From contig NZ_VFOS01000005.1 in NCBI RefSeq assembly GCF_006716265.1, forward strand, positions 1-64,000: a DNA stretch of 64,000 nt, in the 5' to 3' direction. Source of the DNA: Rarobacter faecitabidus (GTDB taxonomy: Bacteria; Actinomycetota; Actinomycetes; Actinomycetales; Cellulomonadaceae). The translations under genes were made by a program, and so were the position numbers. Under the pieces are notes generated by a model that saw nothing but the letters and a program-made list of their open reading frames with translations, had not been told where the DNA came from and ran no database searches. Positions 36,240 to 46,000 of the stretch are shown one piece after another; positions within the stretch are counted from its first letter, which is position 1; every line of letters starts with the position of its first letter.

Positions 36240-39200
36240 CTACTTCTTGGACGTCACCTTCTTGAGGGCCGACTGGCCGCCAATGATGTTCTTGGCATCG
36301 GACGGCACGAACACCGCCCGCACCTTGATCGACTTCTTCTTGGTGAACTTCTTGGCGATCTTGACCTTGATCTTGCCCTTGGCCGAAGCCTTGAGCGTGA
36401 CCTTCTTCGCGGCCTTCTTGCCGACGTACACCGTCACGCGGCCGGCCGGGTACTGGCCGTTCGACAGCTTGCCGACTTTGACCGTGACCGTGGCGGCCGC
36501 CTTGCGTTTGTACTTCTTCGCGCTGACCAAGACCCTGCCACTGCTGGCCCGAACGACCGTGATGAATACCGTTGGAGACTTCGAGGCGGTGCCCACCAAC
36601 TGCGCACTGACTCCGTGCGATCCGCTGTCCAGGCGACCGAGTTTCAGGGATGCCCTACCCGCCGTGATGGCCGACTTGCCGAGCGACTTGCTTCCCTCGA
36701 AGAACTCGACCTGCCCGGTGACGCCTGCGGACACCAGCGCGACGACCGTTGTCGATTCACCGAAGTTGAGTCGCGCCGGGCTCGCTGACAGCGACACCTC
36801 GGGGGCCGGGTCCGAAGAGCCACCACCGAGTTCGGTGAACTGGATCTGCTTGGTTGCGGTTGCACCGCTCAGCGCACCCGTTGCGGTCAGCGGGAATGTT
36901 CCGGTTGTTGCCGGTCCCGCGATCGAGACGGTCAGCCCGCCGGTGCGACTTGCATAGGCGTGGATCGATTCGGCTCCGAGCGTCACCGTGATGGCCTCGC
37001 TAGGGGCGAAGCCGGTCCCGGTCACAATGACCTGGCTACCCACCTTGGCGGAAGCCGGAACGCTGACCGTCGGCGACCAGGTGGCCGCCACGACCGTGAT
37101 CTCCGCCGCTGCCGCACCACCCGACGTTGCGCCGTTGAGGCGGATACGCTGAGTCCCAGCGGACGTCAGAGGCGGCACGGTCGCAGTGATCGTCACGGCA
37201 CCGGAGGCATCTGCCGTACCCGACGCGATAGCGGAATCGCCCAGCGTTACGCTCACCGACTCGCCCGGTGCGAATCCGGAACCCGACAGCGTGATGGTGC
37301 CACCCGCCGTGGCGGTGCTTGATCCGACCGACTGCGTCGGAACCACGCTGGTACCGGTCAGTGAGTTCTGAGCGATCGCGAAGATGCGCCGGTTGTCGCC
37401 GCTGGATCCGGTGAGAGTGACGGACTTGATCGTTCGGCCGACTGGTGCGGTGTACGGAGCCGTGGCGTACACGTACGAGCCCGGATCGCCACTGGTTCCG
37501 CCATCCAGGTTGCGGGTTGGAACCCAGATCACCTTGACATTGGTGGAGTACGGAGTGAGCGTTCCATTCGACGCTGTCCCCGTGTTCGACGGCTTAACCC
37601 AGTCGCCGAAATCGAGGTTTGCCGTCTGGGTGGAGTTGTCGTCGAGCGTGACCGTGGCTGTCCCCGCGGTATTGGCAGCCTTGGCCGCCCCGAGGAAGGA
37701 GACCTTCGTGGGCGATCCGCTCAAGGTGATGGTCTGCCCGTTCGGCACGACCGTATCGTTCAGGCCCTCGGACAGGATCGGGAACTTCACCTTCAGGTCC
37801 GACAGGGTGCTGCTACCCGAGACAGTCTGGAGATCGAGGACCTGCCCGGGGACGAGTCCCTTTGCCGCCATGGTGTCACTCTGGTAGCTGTTCTTGCCAT
37901 CGAAGTGACCGGCGTCCGCGTCGCTAAGTGAACGGGCCTGCAGGTTGGTTGCGGCCAGGAATCCCCCGGACCGCGCCACTCGGACAGTCAGATCGGCGGT
38001 GTACTTGCCCGACTCACCGGTCAGCACGGTGACGGGCAGCGTGTAATCCCCGTCTGCAACTCCGGCCCCGACGACCACCTTGAGCGCCTGAACCGAATGA
38101 CCGGTGCTGTCGAAGCTCTGGCTGCTCGTAGCGGTGACGCTGAAGCCAGCGGGAACCCCAGTCAGATCCAGCCGGTAGGTGGATGCGGACGTTGCCGCGC
38201 GCTGGATCGCGAGATCGAATGTGCCCGCGTCACCCGGCGCCACCGTGATCGGATCACCGTAGGCGATGACTGAGTTGGACCCGTCGGCAAACGACTGCGG
38301 GGCATCGTCCGCTCCCGTTCCCCAGGTCGTCGCTGTGGCCGACATCGTGAAATCGAGCGTCGTGTTCTCGCTCTGCCAATCGCCAGGAACTTCAAGGCTC
38401 GTCTGCGCTACCCCGTTGACGCTCAGGCCGCCGATGTATCGCTTGCTCGTGGCTCCGGGCGCGTTGATGGTCAAGGTCTTGCCGTTGCCGAGCGTGATCA
38501 CTGTCTTGTCGAAGTTGGGCGAATTCACAGTGAGAATGTCAGTTCCCGGCGTCGCGGGATAGACACCCAGGGCTGCCCAGACATACCAGGCAGACATGGC
38601 CCCGAGGTCGTCGTTGCCGGGCTCCGCGCCGTCGGGGTTGTAGCCGAACAGCTGGTTGCGGATGTCGTCGACGACCTCCTGGGTGCGCCACGGGCGGCCC
38701 AGGTAGTTGTACGCCCACGGAGTTGCGAAGTTGGGCTCGTTCCCGGCCCACATCTTCGGGATGTTCGCGCCGACGTTGTACCCGCCGGTCATGAACGAGT
38801 CAAGGCGTTCGGCCGCGATGTCGTTCCCGCCAAGAACTGCGGACAAGCCCGCCATGTTCTGCGGCGCCATCCAGAGGTACTGCTCCGAGACGGCCTCGTC
38901 GAAACCGACCTGGCCATAGCCAGTGATGTGACCGCGGTAGCCGAAATCGCCCGGCGTGACGTTGCAGTCGGTACCTACGGGGTAACGACCGGCATAGTCG
39001 CGCGCCGACAGGCAGCCCGTCAGCGGGTTGATGTGGTTCTCCCAGTTGTTGCTTCGCTTCAGGAAGAGCTCGGCGACGTTCGCGGGGACCGTCGAGGGGT
39101 ACTGCGCTGCGCCGATTCCTTCCGCGAACTTCGCGATGGCGAAGTCGTCGATCGCCCATTCCTGCGCGACCGAGGCGCCGGTAACGGCATGATCGGTCTG

Positions 39201-40916
39201 GTGTTCCCGAATCTGTGCGGCGTAGCCCACTTCTTCGTATTGCTTGGCACCAGGTCGATTGATCTGGTCCGGGTTCTGTCCGCCCGTGTATTCACCCGCG
39301 GTCTCCCCGAGTGCGCTCTCGTACATGTAATGCAAGGCCTTGCCCACTGCGAAGTCACGCGCGCCGTAGGCGTAAAGCTGAGAGATGAGCGCCGACGCGT
39401 TGTCGCCGGACATCTGGTCGGTCGAGGCATTCGCTAGCGCCCAGCGTGACAACTGGCCGGACTGGTCCGCGGCGTTGACATAGGTCTGAGCGATATCGCT
39501 GAGGATCTTGGGTTCGAGCAGGGCCGCGAATGGGGCCCACGACCGGTAGGTGTCCCAGTCGGAGAAGTTCGCATAGACGTGCTCTTGCTGCAATCCGTAC
39601 GTTGCGTTCGACGTGCTGATGTTGTGAACGGTGGGGTTCACGGCAGGTTTGCTGGAATTGACGGCTGTGAAGTTGAACGCCTCGAACCCCACATAGTCAC
39701 CGTTCGTGTCCTCGAAGACGTTCGGGTGCAAGAACGTGCGGTACAGGGAGTGGTAGAACGTCTTCAAGTCGCGCTGCGAGGCCGTGTCGGAAACCTTTAC
39801 CTTCCCGAGAAGGTCGTTCCAGCGGCTGTACGTGTCTTGGCGAACGGCATCGAATGCCTCGGCATAGGTGGCGTAACTATCCGCGCCCGCGACAGCGTAG
39901 TCCGGTGTGGGGATCTCGCTCGCCAAGTTAAAGGCCGAGCCGCCCTGCAGTGGGCCGGTTGGGTTGGCCTGTCCGAGAGCGAGGTCACCGTTGCGGACGT
40001 ACGACATCGAGATCTTCATGCGGACCTTGGTGGTGCCGTTCGCGAAGCGGACGAACCCACCCGGCTTGGCGATGTAGTCAGCGACGGCATCAGAGGTGTC
40101 TACGCCGACGGTCTTGGTCGTGATGCTCGACGTGCTTTCATTCCACGTACCGTACTGGGTGAATGCCTGTTCGAACTTGGCGGTGAAGTAGACCTTGTAC
40201 TGGTTTTTCTGGCCACAGAAGCCGCTGTTGATCGTCCAACCCGTGATCGTGCCATTGTTGGGGTTCACGGTGATCGCACCCTGCTTGGTGCTGCCGTTTG
40301 AGATTCCCGCACGAATCTGCACGCTGGGGGTGGTTCCCGCCGGGAAGGTGAAAACGGCCATGCCCGATCGGTCTGTTGCGGTCAATTCGCTCGCGATAGT
40401 GCTGCCGTTCGCGTCGGTGCTGTAGAGCTTGTAATAGCCCACGTCGCCGATTTCACCCGCATGCGTCATGGTGTTCTGCTTCTCCCACGGCTTCCCCGTG
40501 GTCGTGTCGATCGTTGTTGGCAGAATCGGGAAATCACCAAACGCGCCGCAGCCCTGAGAAGCGTGATTCAGGCTGAACCCTCGCAGGTCTTTGTTGGTGT
40601 AGTAGTAGCCCGCGCCGTTGTTATTGTCGGGCGAGAACTGCATCATTCCGAATGGTGCCGCAGGCCCGGGGAAGTTGTTGATGGACCCTACGACCGCGCC
40701 ACCGGACCCGGTGCCGGCGAGCGTGTTGACGTAGCTGGCGGGGTCGCTGACGAAGCCCGCGGCGTTCGCAGCGGGGGCGGGGACGAGCCCTGCCACGAGC
40801 GCGCCAGTGGCCGCGGCCACGGGGAGCGCTCGCGAGAGCCAGGAACGGCGAGAACGATTCACGGAATTACCCCTAGGGGACGAGGACTGGGCGAATGTGC
40901 GGAGTTTCAGGGACAT
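36240..40916 (-). CDS. GH92 exo-alpha-mannosidase B (catalytic Glu present)
   Basis: From ATG 40916 the protein has about 1558 residues; this start lies two bases after the stop of the upstream lectin-like gene (TGA TC ATG), indicating translational coupling. A later GTG with AGGGG upstream is an alternative. Architecture is the same as GH92 A: signal peptide, GH92 domain with GNEPNFATPW (Glu727) and GNDDLGAMSAW (Asp769-Asp770), NEW3-like module, FGDW domain, two IPT/TIG-like modules, Ig-like module and lysine-rich tail. The C-terminal 100 residues are nearly identical to those of A, suggesting recent duplication or gene conversion. It is predicted to remove terminal alpha-mannose outside the cell. 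Confidence 0.9.
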   Translation of the reverse strand: MSLKLRTFAQSSSPRGNSVNRSRRSWLSRALPVAAATGALVAGLVPAPAANAAGFVSDPASYVNTLAGTGSGGAVVGSINNFPGPAAPFGMMQFSPDNNNGAGYYYTNKDLRGFSLNHASQGCGAFGDFPILPTTIDTTTGKPWEKQNTMTHAGEIGDVGYYKLYSTDANGSTIASELTATDRSGMAVFTFPAGTTPSVQIRAGISNGSTKQGAITVNPNNGTITGWTINSGFCGQKNQYKVYFTAKFEQAFTQYGTWNESTSSITTKTVGVDTSDAVADYIAKPGGFVRFANGTTKVRMKISMSYVRNGDLALGQANPTGPLQGGSAFNLASEIPTPDYAVAGADSYATYAEAFDAVRQDTYSRWNDLLGKVKVSDTASQRDLKTFYHSLYRTFLHPNVFEDTNGDYVGFEAFNFTAVNSSKPAVNPTVHNISTSNATYGLQQEHVYANFSDWDTYRSWAPFAALLEPKILSDIAQTYVNAADQSGQLSRWALANASTDQMSGDNASALISQLYAYGARDFAVGKALHYMYESALGETAGEYTGGQNPDQINRPGAKQYEEVGYAAQIREHQTDHAVTGASVAQEWAIDDFAIAKFAEGIGAAQYPSTVPANVAELFLKRSNNWENHINPLTGCLSARDYAGRYPVGTDCNVTPGDFGYRGHITGYGQVGFDEAVSEQYLWMAPQNMAGLSAVLGGNDIAAERLDSFMTGGYNVGANIPKMWAGNEPNFATPWAYNYLGRPWRTQEVVDDIRNQLFGYNPDGAEPGNDDLGAMSAWYVWAALGVYPATPGTDILTVNSPNFDKTVITLGNGKTLTINAPGATSKRYIGGLSVNGVAQTSLEVPGDWQSENTTLDFTMSATATTWGTGADDAPQSFADGSNSVIAYGDPITVAPGDAGTFDLAIQRAATSASTYRLDLTGVPAGFSVTATSSQSFDSTGHSVQALKVVVGAGVADGDYTLPVTVLTGESGKYTADLTVRVARSGGFLAATNLQARSLSDADAGHFDGKNSYQSDTMAAKGLVPGQVLDLQTVSGSSTLSDLKVKFPILSEGLNDTVVPNGQTITLSGSPTKVSFLGAAKAANTAGTATVTLDDNSTQTANLDFGDWVKPSNTGTASNGTLTPYSTNVKVIWVPTRNLDGGTSGDPGSYVYATAPYTAPVGRTIKSVTLTGSSGDNRRIFAIAQNSLTGTSVVPTQSVGSSTATAGGTITLSGSGFAPGESVSVTLGDSAIASGTADASGAVTITATVPPLTSAGTQRIRLNGATSGGAAAAEITVVAATWSPTVSVPASAKVGSQVIVTGTGFAPSEAITVTLGAESIHAYASRTGGLTVSIAGPATTGTFPLTATGALSGATATKQIQFTELGGGSSDPAPEVSLSASPARLNFGESTTVVALVSAGVTGQVEFFEGSKSLGKSAITAGRASLKLGRLDSGSHGVSAQLVGTASKSPTVFITVVRASSGRVLVSAKKYKRKAAATVTVKVGKLSNGQYPAGRVTVYVGKKAAKKVTLKASAKGKIKVKIAKKFTKKKSIKVRAVFVPSDAKNIIGGQSALKKVTSKK

Positions 40917-40918
40917 GA

Positions 40919-42838
40919 TCAGCGGACCTTCCCCGACACGACGGTCTTGACCGTCTTGGCGGTGTAGCCGGTCGCCTTGTAGGTGACGCGCGCCTGCAGA
41001 CGCTTGCCGCGGAGCTTCTTGCTGACCTTGAGCGTCGCCTTCTTGCCTGCTTTGCCGGAGACCTTCTTTCCGTTCGCGTACCACTGGATCGAGGTGGTTG
41101 CCTTGGCGCCGGGTGTCTGGGCCTTTGCGATCCTGACTGTCATCTTCTGGCCCACGCGCGGCTTCGTGGCACTCTTCACGGTCTTCTTGCCGATCACTAC
41201 CTTCGACTTGCTCGCCGAGATGACGCCCGACGCGGTAACGCCCAGGGTCTTGACCTGGGTGATCGGCTGTCGTCCGCTGGCCGTCGCGTGGATCTCGACT
41301 GAGATCACCTTTCCGAGGTCGGCGGGCTGAATCGTGTAGGTTGCCTTGGCGGCGCCGGGGATGACGCTTGCGCCACGGAGCCAGCGGTAGGAGATGGCGG
41401 CGCCTGCAGGTTCGTACGTACCCGCAGAGGCTTTCACGGTGGCACCAACACGAACCGTTCCGCCAGTTGAGGCGGGCGTACGGATCGCTATGAGCGCGGG
41501 TTGCGGCGTGGGCTCGGTTGGCTGCCCGGGTTCAGTCGGGAACGGGTTCACGTTGGCGGCTATCACAGCCGTGGTCTGCGCCGTAGTCGTTACGACGTCG
41601 TTGAATCCGAGCTTGCTGGCGGTGATTCGCGCAGAGATCTTCTTACCGGTGTCCGCAGCAACGGGAATGTATTGCGCCGACGTAGCGCCGGGGATAGGCA
41701 CTGAATCTGCGAGCCACTGAATTGCGATGCCGACGACCGCGGGATCCTGAGACGGAGCGGCGTACTGTCCCGCATCGACCACCAGGGTGTCGCCCACACG
41801 GGGCAGGCCCGTGAGCGTGGGCGCCACAGTGGTGCTCAGAGCACCCGGTTCGACCAATACCTCGTTGGAGATGAAGGCACGAGAGCGGAGACCGGGTTTC
41901 TTGATGGTCACGGCGTAACTGACTGTCTTGCCGACCCAGCTGCTCGGCACGACCAATTGCGCGCGGGATTCGCTCAATACCGCGCCGTTCAGGTACCACG
42001 CGCCGGAGATTGATGGAGGGATTTCGGCCCCCCAATCGATGGTCGGTTGGATGGTGTCTCCATAGTGCACCGACGCCGGGAGTGTCAGGGACGAGTCGAT
42101 CGTGAACTTCGCGTTGGAGGTATCGGCGTTCGAGGCGATCGCGAAGACGTGAACCCGATCGCTTGAGGGCAGCACGATCGAGTCCAGCGTGCCAGTCAGT
42201 GCAATCGGGGTTGTGGCGAAAATGGTGCAGTTTACGTTGTCGCCGTATCGCGGCTGGCGGGAAGCAACCTGGACGTTGTCGGCGTTGCCATCGGAGCACC
42301 AGTCCGGGGCCGTGCGCTGAACAGTCTGCTGGGTATTGTTCGCGTACTTGAGCGTGAACGAAACGGGTCCGCCGATGTCGCTCGCATTGTGGGCGCTCCA
42401 GACGAAGGCAATCTTGGTTGCCGAGATGACGGCACCGGAACCGAGGGCCGCTGAGGTGTCGATGGTTTGGCCGGCCGACTCGATGTTGTCGAGGAACGGC
42501 CCGACGTTCTCGCCGCCCATCCAGTATTTCAGCGTCGAATCGCTTGGGTGGCTTTGCTCGGAGCCGAAGCCGAGGCCTCCCGTCACGAGATTGCTGCGGT
42601 GGAAGCCCTTACCGCCTTCGAAGTGTGGGGCGTCACCGGCGGCGTCGCCGCCGATTCCCTTGTTGTTGAAGTAGTAGTCGAGCCAGTTTGCCGTTACGGG
42701 CGGTGCCGTGGCGGCTTGCGCCGGCGCTGTGGCCACCGCGCCGAGTCCGAGCGCAACTGCGCCGGCGGAGGCGAGAACAAGCGTCTTGCGCAGTAACGAC
42801 CCTTGTCGCGTGCGCCTAGAAACCTTGGGCGAATTCAC
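40919..42838 (-). CDS. Secreted non-catalytic lectin-like protein with Ig-like repeats
   Basis: From GTG 42838 (GGAGAAGAT before it) the protein has about 639 residues. A longer reading frame would start inside the operator and is rejected. It has a signal peptide (1-42), a beta-sandwich (about 43-220) related to the FGDW modules of the GH92 proteins with a conserved Cys pair (DWC...NC), three Ig-like modules, and a lysine-rich last repeat (about 540-639). No glycosidase domain is visible. It is first in an operator-controlled operon with GH92 B, so it probably binds the same glycan or helps present the enzyme. This role is inference. Confidence 0.75.
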   Translation of the reverse strand: MNSPKVSRRTRQGSLLRKTLVLASAGAVALGLGAVATAPAQAATAPPVTANWLDYYFNNKGIGGDAAGDAPHFEGGKGFHRSNLVTGGLGFGSEQSHPSDSTLKYWMGGENVGPFLDNIESAGQTIDTSAALGSGAVISATKIAFVWSAHNASDIGGPVSFTLKYANNTQQTVQRTAPDWCSDGNADNVQVASRQPRYGDNVNCTIFATTPIALTGTLDSIVLPSSDRVHVFAIASNADTSNAKFTIDSSLTLPASVHYGDTIQPTIDWGAEIPPSISGAWYLNGAVLSESRAQLVVPSSWVGKTVSYAVTIKKPGLRSRAFISNEVLVEPGALSTTVAPTLTGLPRVGDTLVVDAGQYAAPSQDPAVVGIAIQWLADSVPIPGATSAQYIPVAADTGKKISARITASKLGFNDVVTTTAQTTAVIAANVNPFPTEPGQPTEPTPQPALIAIRTPASTGGTVRVGATVKASAGTYEPAGAAISYRWLRGASVIPGAAKATYTIQPADLGKVISVEIHATASGRQPITQVKTLGVTASGVISASKSKVVIGKKTVKSATKPRVGQKMTVRIAKAQTPGAKATTSIQWYANGKKVSGKAGKKATLKVSKKLRGKRLQARVTYKATGYTAKTVKTVVSGKVR

Positions 42839-42892
42839 ATCTTCTCCATTGAGAGTGGCGGACTGTTCCTCAGGCCCGCCCCGATGCGCGCC

Positions 42893-42939
42893 TGACAGCG
42901 TTGTCATAATACGCTAGCAGGCCGTGCTACGAACACCAA
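42893..42939 (-). promoter_or_regulatory. Promoter with LacI-type operator, lectin-GH92 B operon
   Basis: Minus strand: TTGGTG (42939-42934), 17-bp spacer, TAGCGT (42916-42911), then TGACAACGCTGTCA (42906-42893) four bases later. The start codon is 55 bp downstream. Confidence 0.75.
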
Positions 42940-43006
42940 TGGGACGAAGCGGTTCGCCGCCACGCGAACTGAAAGTCGACGATCATTCGCACGTCCGCTG
43001 AGACGG

Positions 43007-43046
43007 AAGTGGGGGTGGCCGCGCGAATACGCGGCCACCCCCACTT
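43007..43046 (-). terminator. Terminator after GH92 gene C
   Basis: A perfect 17-bp stem (AAGTGGGGGTGGCCGCG and complement) has a 6-base loop and lies 12 bp after the stop of the minus-strand gene. Confidence 0.85.
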
Positions 43047-43058
43047 GCTACTTAGTCG

Positions 43059-46000
43059 TCACTTCGCCTTGACGGTGCGAACCTTCGACGTCTTGCCGGT
43101 GATGTTCGCCGAGTCGGACGGCGCGAACTTCGCCTTGACCTTCAGCGACTTCTTCTTGGTGTACTTCGCGGGGATCTTGACGGTGACCTTGCCCTTCTTG
43201 GACACGGAAAGCGTCTTGGCGGCAACCGTCTTCTTGCCCACGAGCACCGAGACGGTGCCAGCCGGGTAGGAGCCGTTGCTGAGCTTGCCCACGGAGACCG
43301 TGACCTTCGCCGCCTTCTTGCGCTTGTACTTCTTCGCGCTGACAGAGATGGACGAGGTCTTCGCCTTCGCCACCTGGATCGCCCCGGCGGTGCCGGTGGC
43401 TGCGAGGTGGGTCGGCGAGCCGAGGTAAGTCGCGATCGGCCGGTAGGTGCCCGCGGGCAGCTTCACGGAAGTGGTTGCCTTACCGCCCGAGATCGTCGCT
43501 TCGCCGAGGAAGATCCCGTTTGCGAGGAACACGACCGAACCCGCGGCCCCGTCGGAGACGCTGGCGGTCAACGTGACCGCTTTGCCGTATACGACGGACG
43601 CAGCGCTCGAGGTGAGCGTGACGTTCGTCGCCACGGCACCATTCCCGCCGCCCGGCCCGATCGGGTCGTCACCGGGAGCGGGGTAAACGACCGCCAGCGA
43701 ATGCGTTACGGGAGCCTGCGAGACCGCACCGGTCGCCGTGAGCGTCGCGATGCCGATGGTCAACGGAGCCGTGATGGAACCAGAGATTGAACCGGTGATG
43801 CCGGCGGTCACCTGCGCTTGGGCGGAGCCGAGCGAGACCGTGACGACCTCGCCGGGCGCGTAGCCCGTTCCCGAGAAGGCGACCGGTGATCCGGCAACCG
43901 CGCGGGTCACGCTGGTGAGTGCCGGGGCGTAGGTCACGTGGACCGAGCCCAGCGGGAAGACACTAGGTGTCTGTCCGGTCCGTTGCACGGTGGCGACCAC
44001 CTGGTAGGTCCCCGCCGGAACGGCGCCGAGGGTCACCGCGAGCGAAAACTCGCCGTTCGCGCCAACCGTCACGGACTTCGTGGTGGCCGGCGTCGTGCTC
44101 ACCGAGATGGTCACGACGTCACCCTGTTCCAGTCCGGCGCCCGTGACGGCGACAGGCTCTCCGCCACCGACTTCGGTGTTGCCGAGCTCAATCGACTCCT
44201 GCGGGGTCTCGGAGGCGTTGGTGCCCACCGCGAAGATGTGCATCAGCCCGCTCGTGACGTCCGACGGAAGCACGATCTGGGAGATTCGCTTGTCCGCCGG
44301 CACGGACACGACGCCCGCCGTGTACAGACGCCAGGTCGAGGAGTCCAGCGTTCCGCCGGAACTCAGGCGCCCGGTTCCCGTGATGACTGCACCCTCGGTG
44401 ACGCCGCTTGTCCAGTCAGGGAAGGTGATCGCGGCGTTCTGCGAAGTGCCGTCCGTGAAGACGATCTTCGCGGTGCCGGAGGATGGGCCGTTGGTGGCAA
44501 CCCCGAGGAAGCCGACCTTCGTCGCCCGGGCGTTGATGGTCACGGCCTGGCCGTTGGGCACCCAGTGATCCGGCTTGAGTGGGGCTGAGTTTGGCCATGG
44601 GTAGGTCACGCCACCGTACTGGAGGGCAGCCCCAGGCGTTGCTCCCGCGGAGGCGAGGGTCGATCGCGGCAGCGTCACGCCCCCGACGTCGAGCGAGCCA
44701 GCGTTCGCCGTGCCGATCTGGCCCGTGCCCACCGCGTTGTACGCGTTGCGCTGGTCGTTGAACGATGGCGGGACGTCACCGGTTCCGGTGCCCCAGGACG
44801 AGTTCGTCGCGCTGGTCATCGTCAGGTTCAGCGTTCCGCCCGAGCGGGTGAAAGTCTCGGGGAGGTACGACTTGGTGGAGTTCTGCCCGTTGACGCTGAT
44901 CGCCGAGATGTAGCGGTTGGCCGCCTGGCCCGGGGCGCTGATCGAGATCGTGCGCCCGCCGTTCGCTACCGGAGTGTTCGTGCCGTCGAGTTGATGCGAC
45001 GTGATGGTCACCGCGTCGAATGCCGGGGAGGATACGAGCAACTCGGCGCGGCCGAAGATGGCCGGGTAGAGCCCGATGCTCGACCAGACGTACCAGGAGG
45101 ACAACGAACCGAGGTCGTCGTTGCCGGGCAGGCCGACGGCGACGGAGCCGGCGAAGCCGGGGTTGGCGGGAGCCGGGACGGAGGTGTCGATGGCGTCGGC
45201 GAAGTACATGGTGCTACGTGCCTTGTCGAGCACCTGCGTCGTCTTGACCGGCTTTCCCAGCCAGCTGTAGACCCAGGGGCTGTGCATGGACGGCTGGTTG
45301 GACATGTATGCGCCGTTGCTCGAGGAGCCGGAGACGTCCAGCCGGTCGAGGGTCGGGTAGTTGAACATGCCGTCGAGCTTCGTCTCGGCGGCTGCCTTCC
45401 CACCGAGCGCATCGATGACGCCGGCAATGTTCTGCGTCATGTACCACTGGTACTGCAGACCGGTCGACTGGTCGAACAGGTCGCGGTTCTGAGCGCCCGA
45501 GTCCGGCGCCCCCGAGGAATTGGAGCGGTTGTTCAGTTCGAACGATGCCCAGAACCCCTTGCGGTCGCGTGGCACGATCCGGTTCGGGTAGGCGGCGTCC
45601 TGGCTCACCAGGCTGCGCCAGGACTGGGCCCGGACCATGTAGTCGTCGTGGACGCCGGTCTTGCCGACGCGCTCGGCGAGTTGCGCCACGCCGAAGTCCG
45701 CCATGGCGTAGTCCATCGTGGTCGATGCGGCAGTGGTCCAGCGGTCCTCGATGAAACTCGTCCCCGCGTACTGCACGAAGTTGGCACGGAAGTAGCTGCT
45801 CTTGCCGAGCGAGGTGGCGCTCACCATCGAATCGACCGCGGCCGATGCGTCAAAGTCGGTCGAGCCGAATGCGTACAGTGACGCGACGATGGACTGCATG
45901 CCGTCGCCTTCCATCTTTTTCTGCGCCGAACCGAGGTGGGGCCAGTTGTACCAGGTGCCGACCTGGTCGCTCATATTGTAGATGGAGGCGGCCATGTCGG

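Noticed and set aside
42839-42907. Upstream ATG start for the lectin-like protein
   Set aside because: This start lies inside the operator and immediately after the -10 box, so it cannot be on the transcript with a ribosome site.
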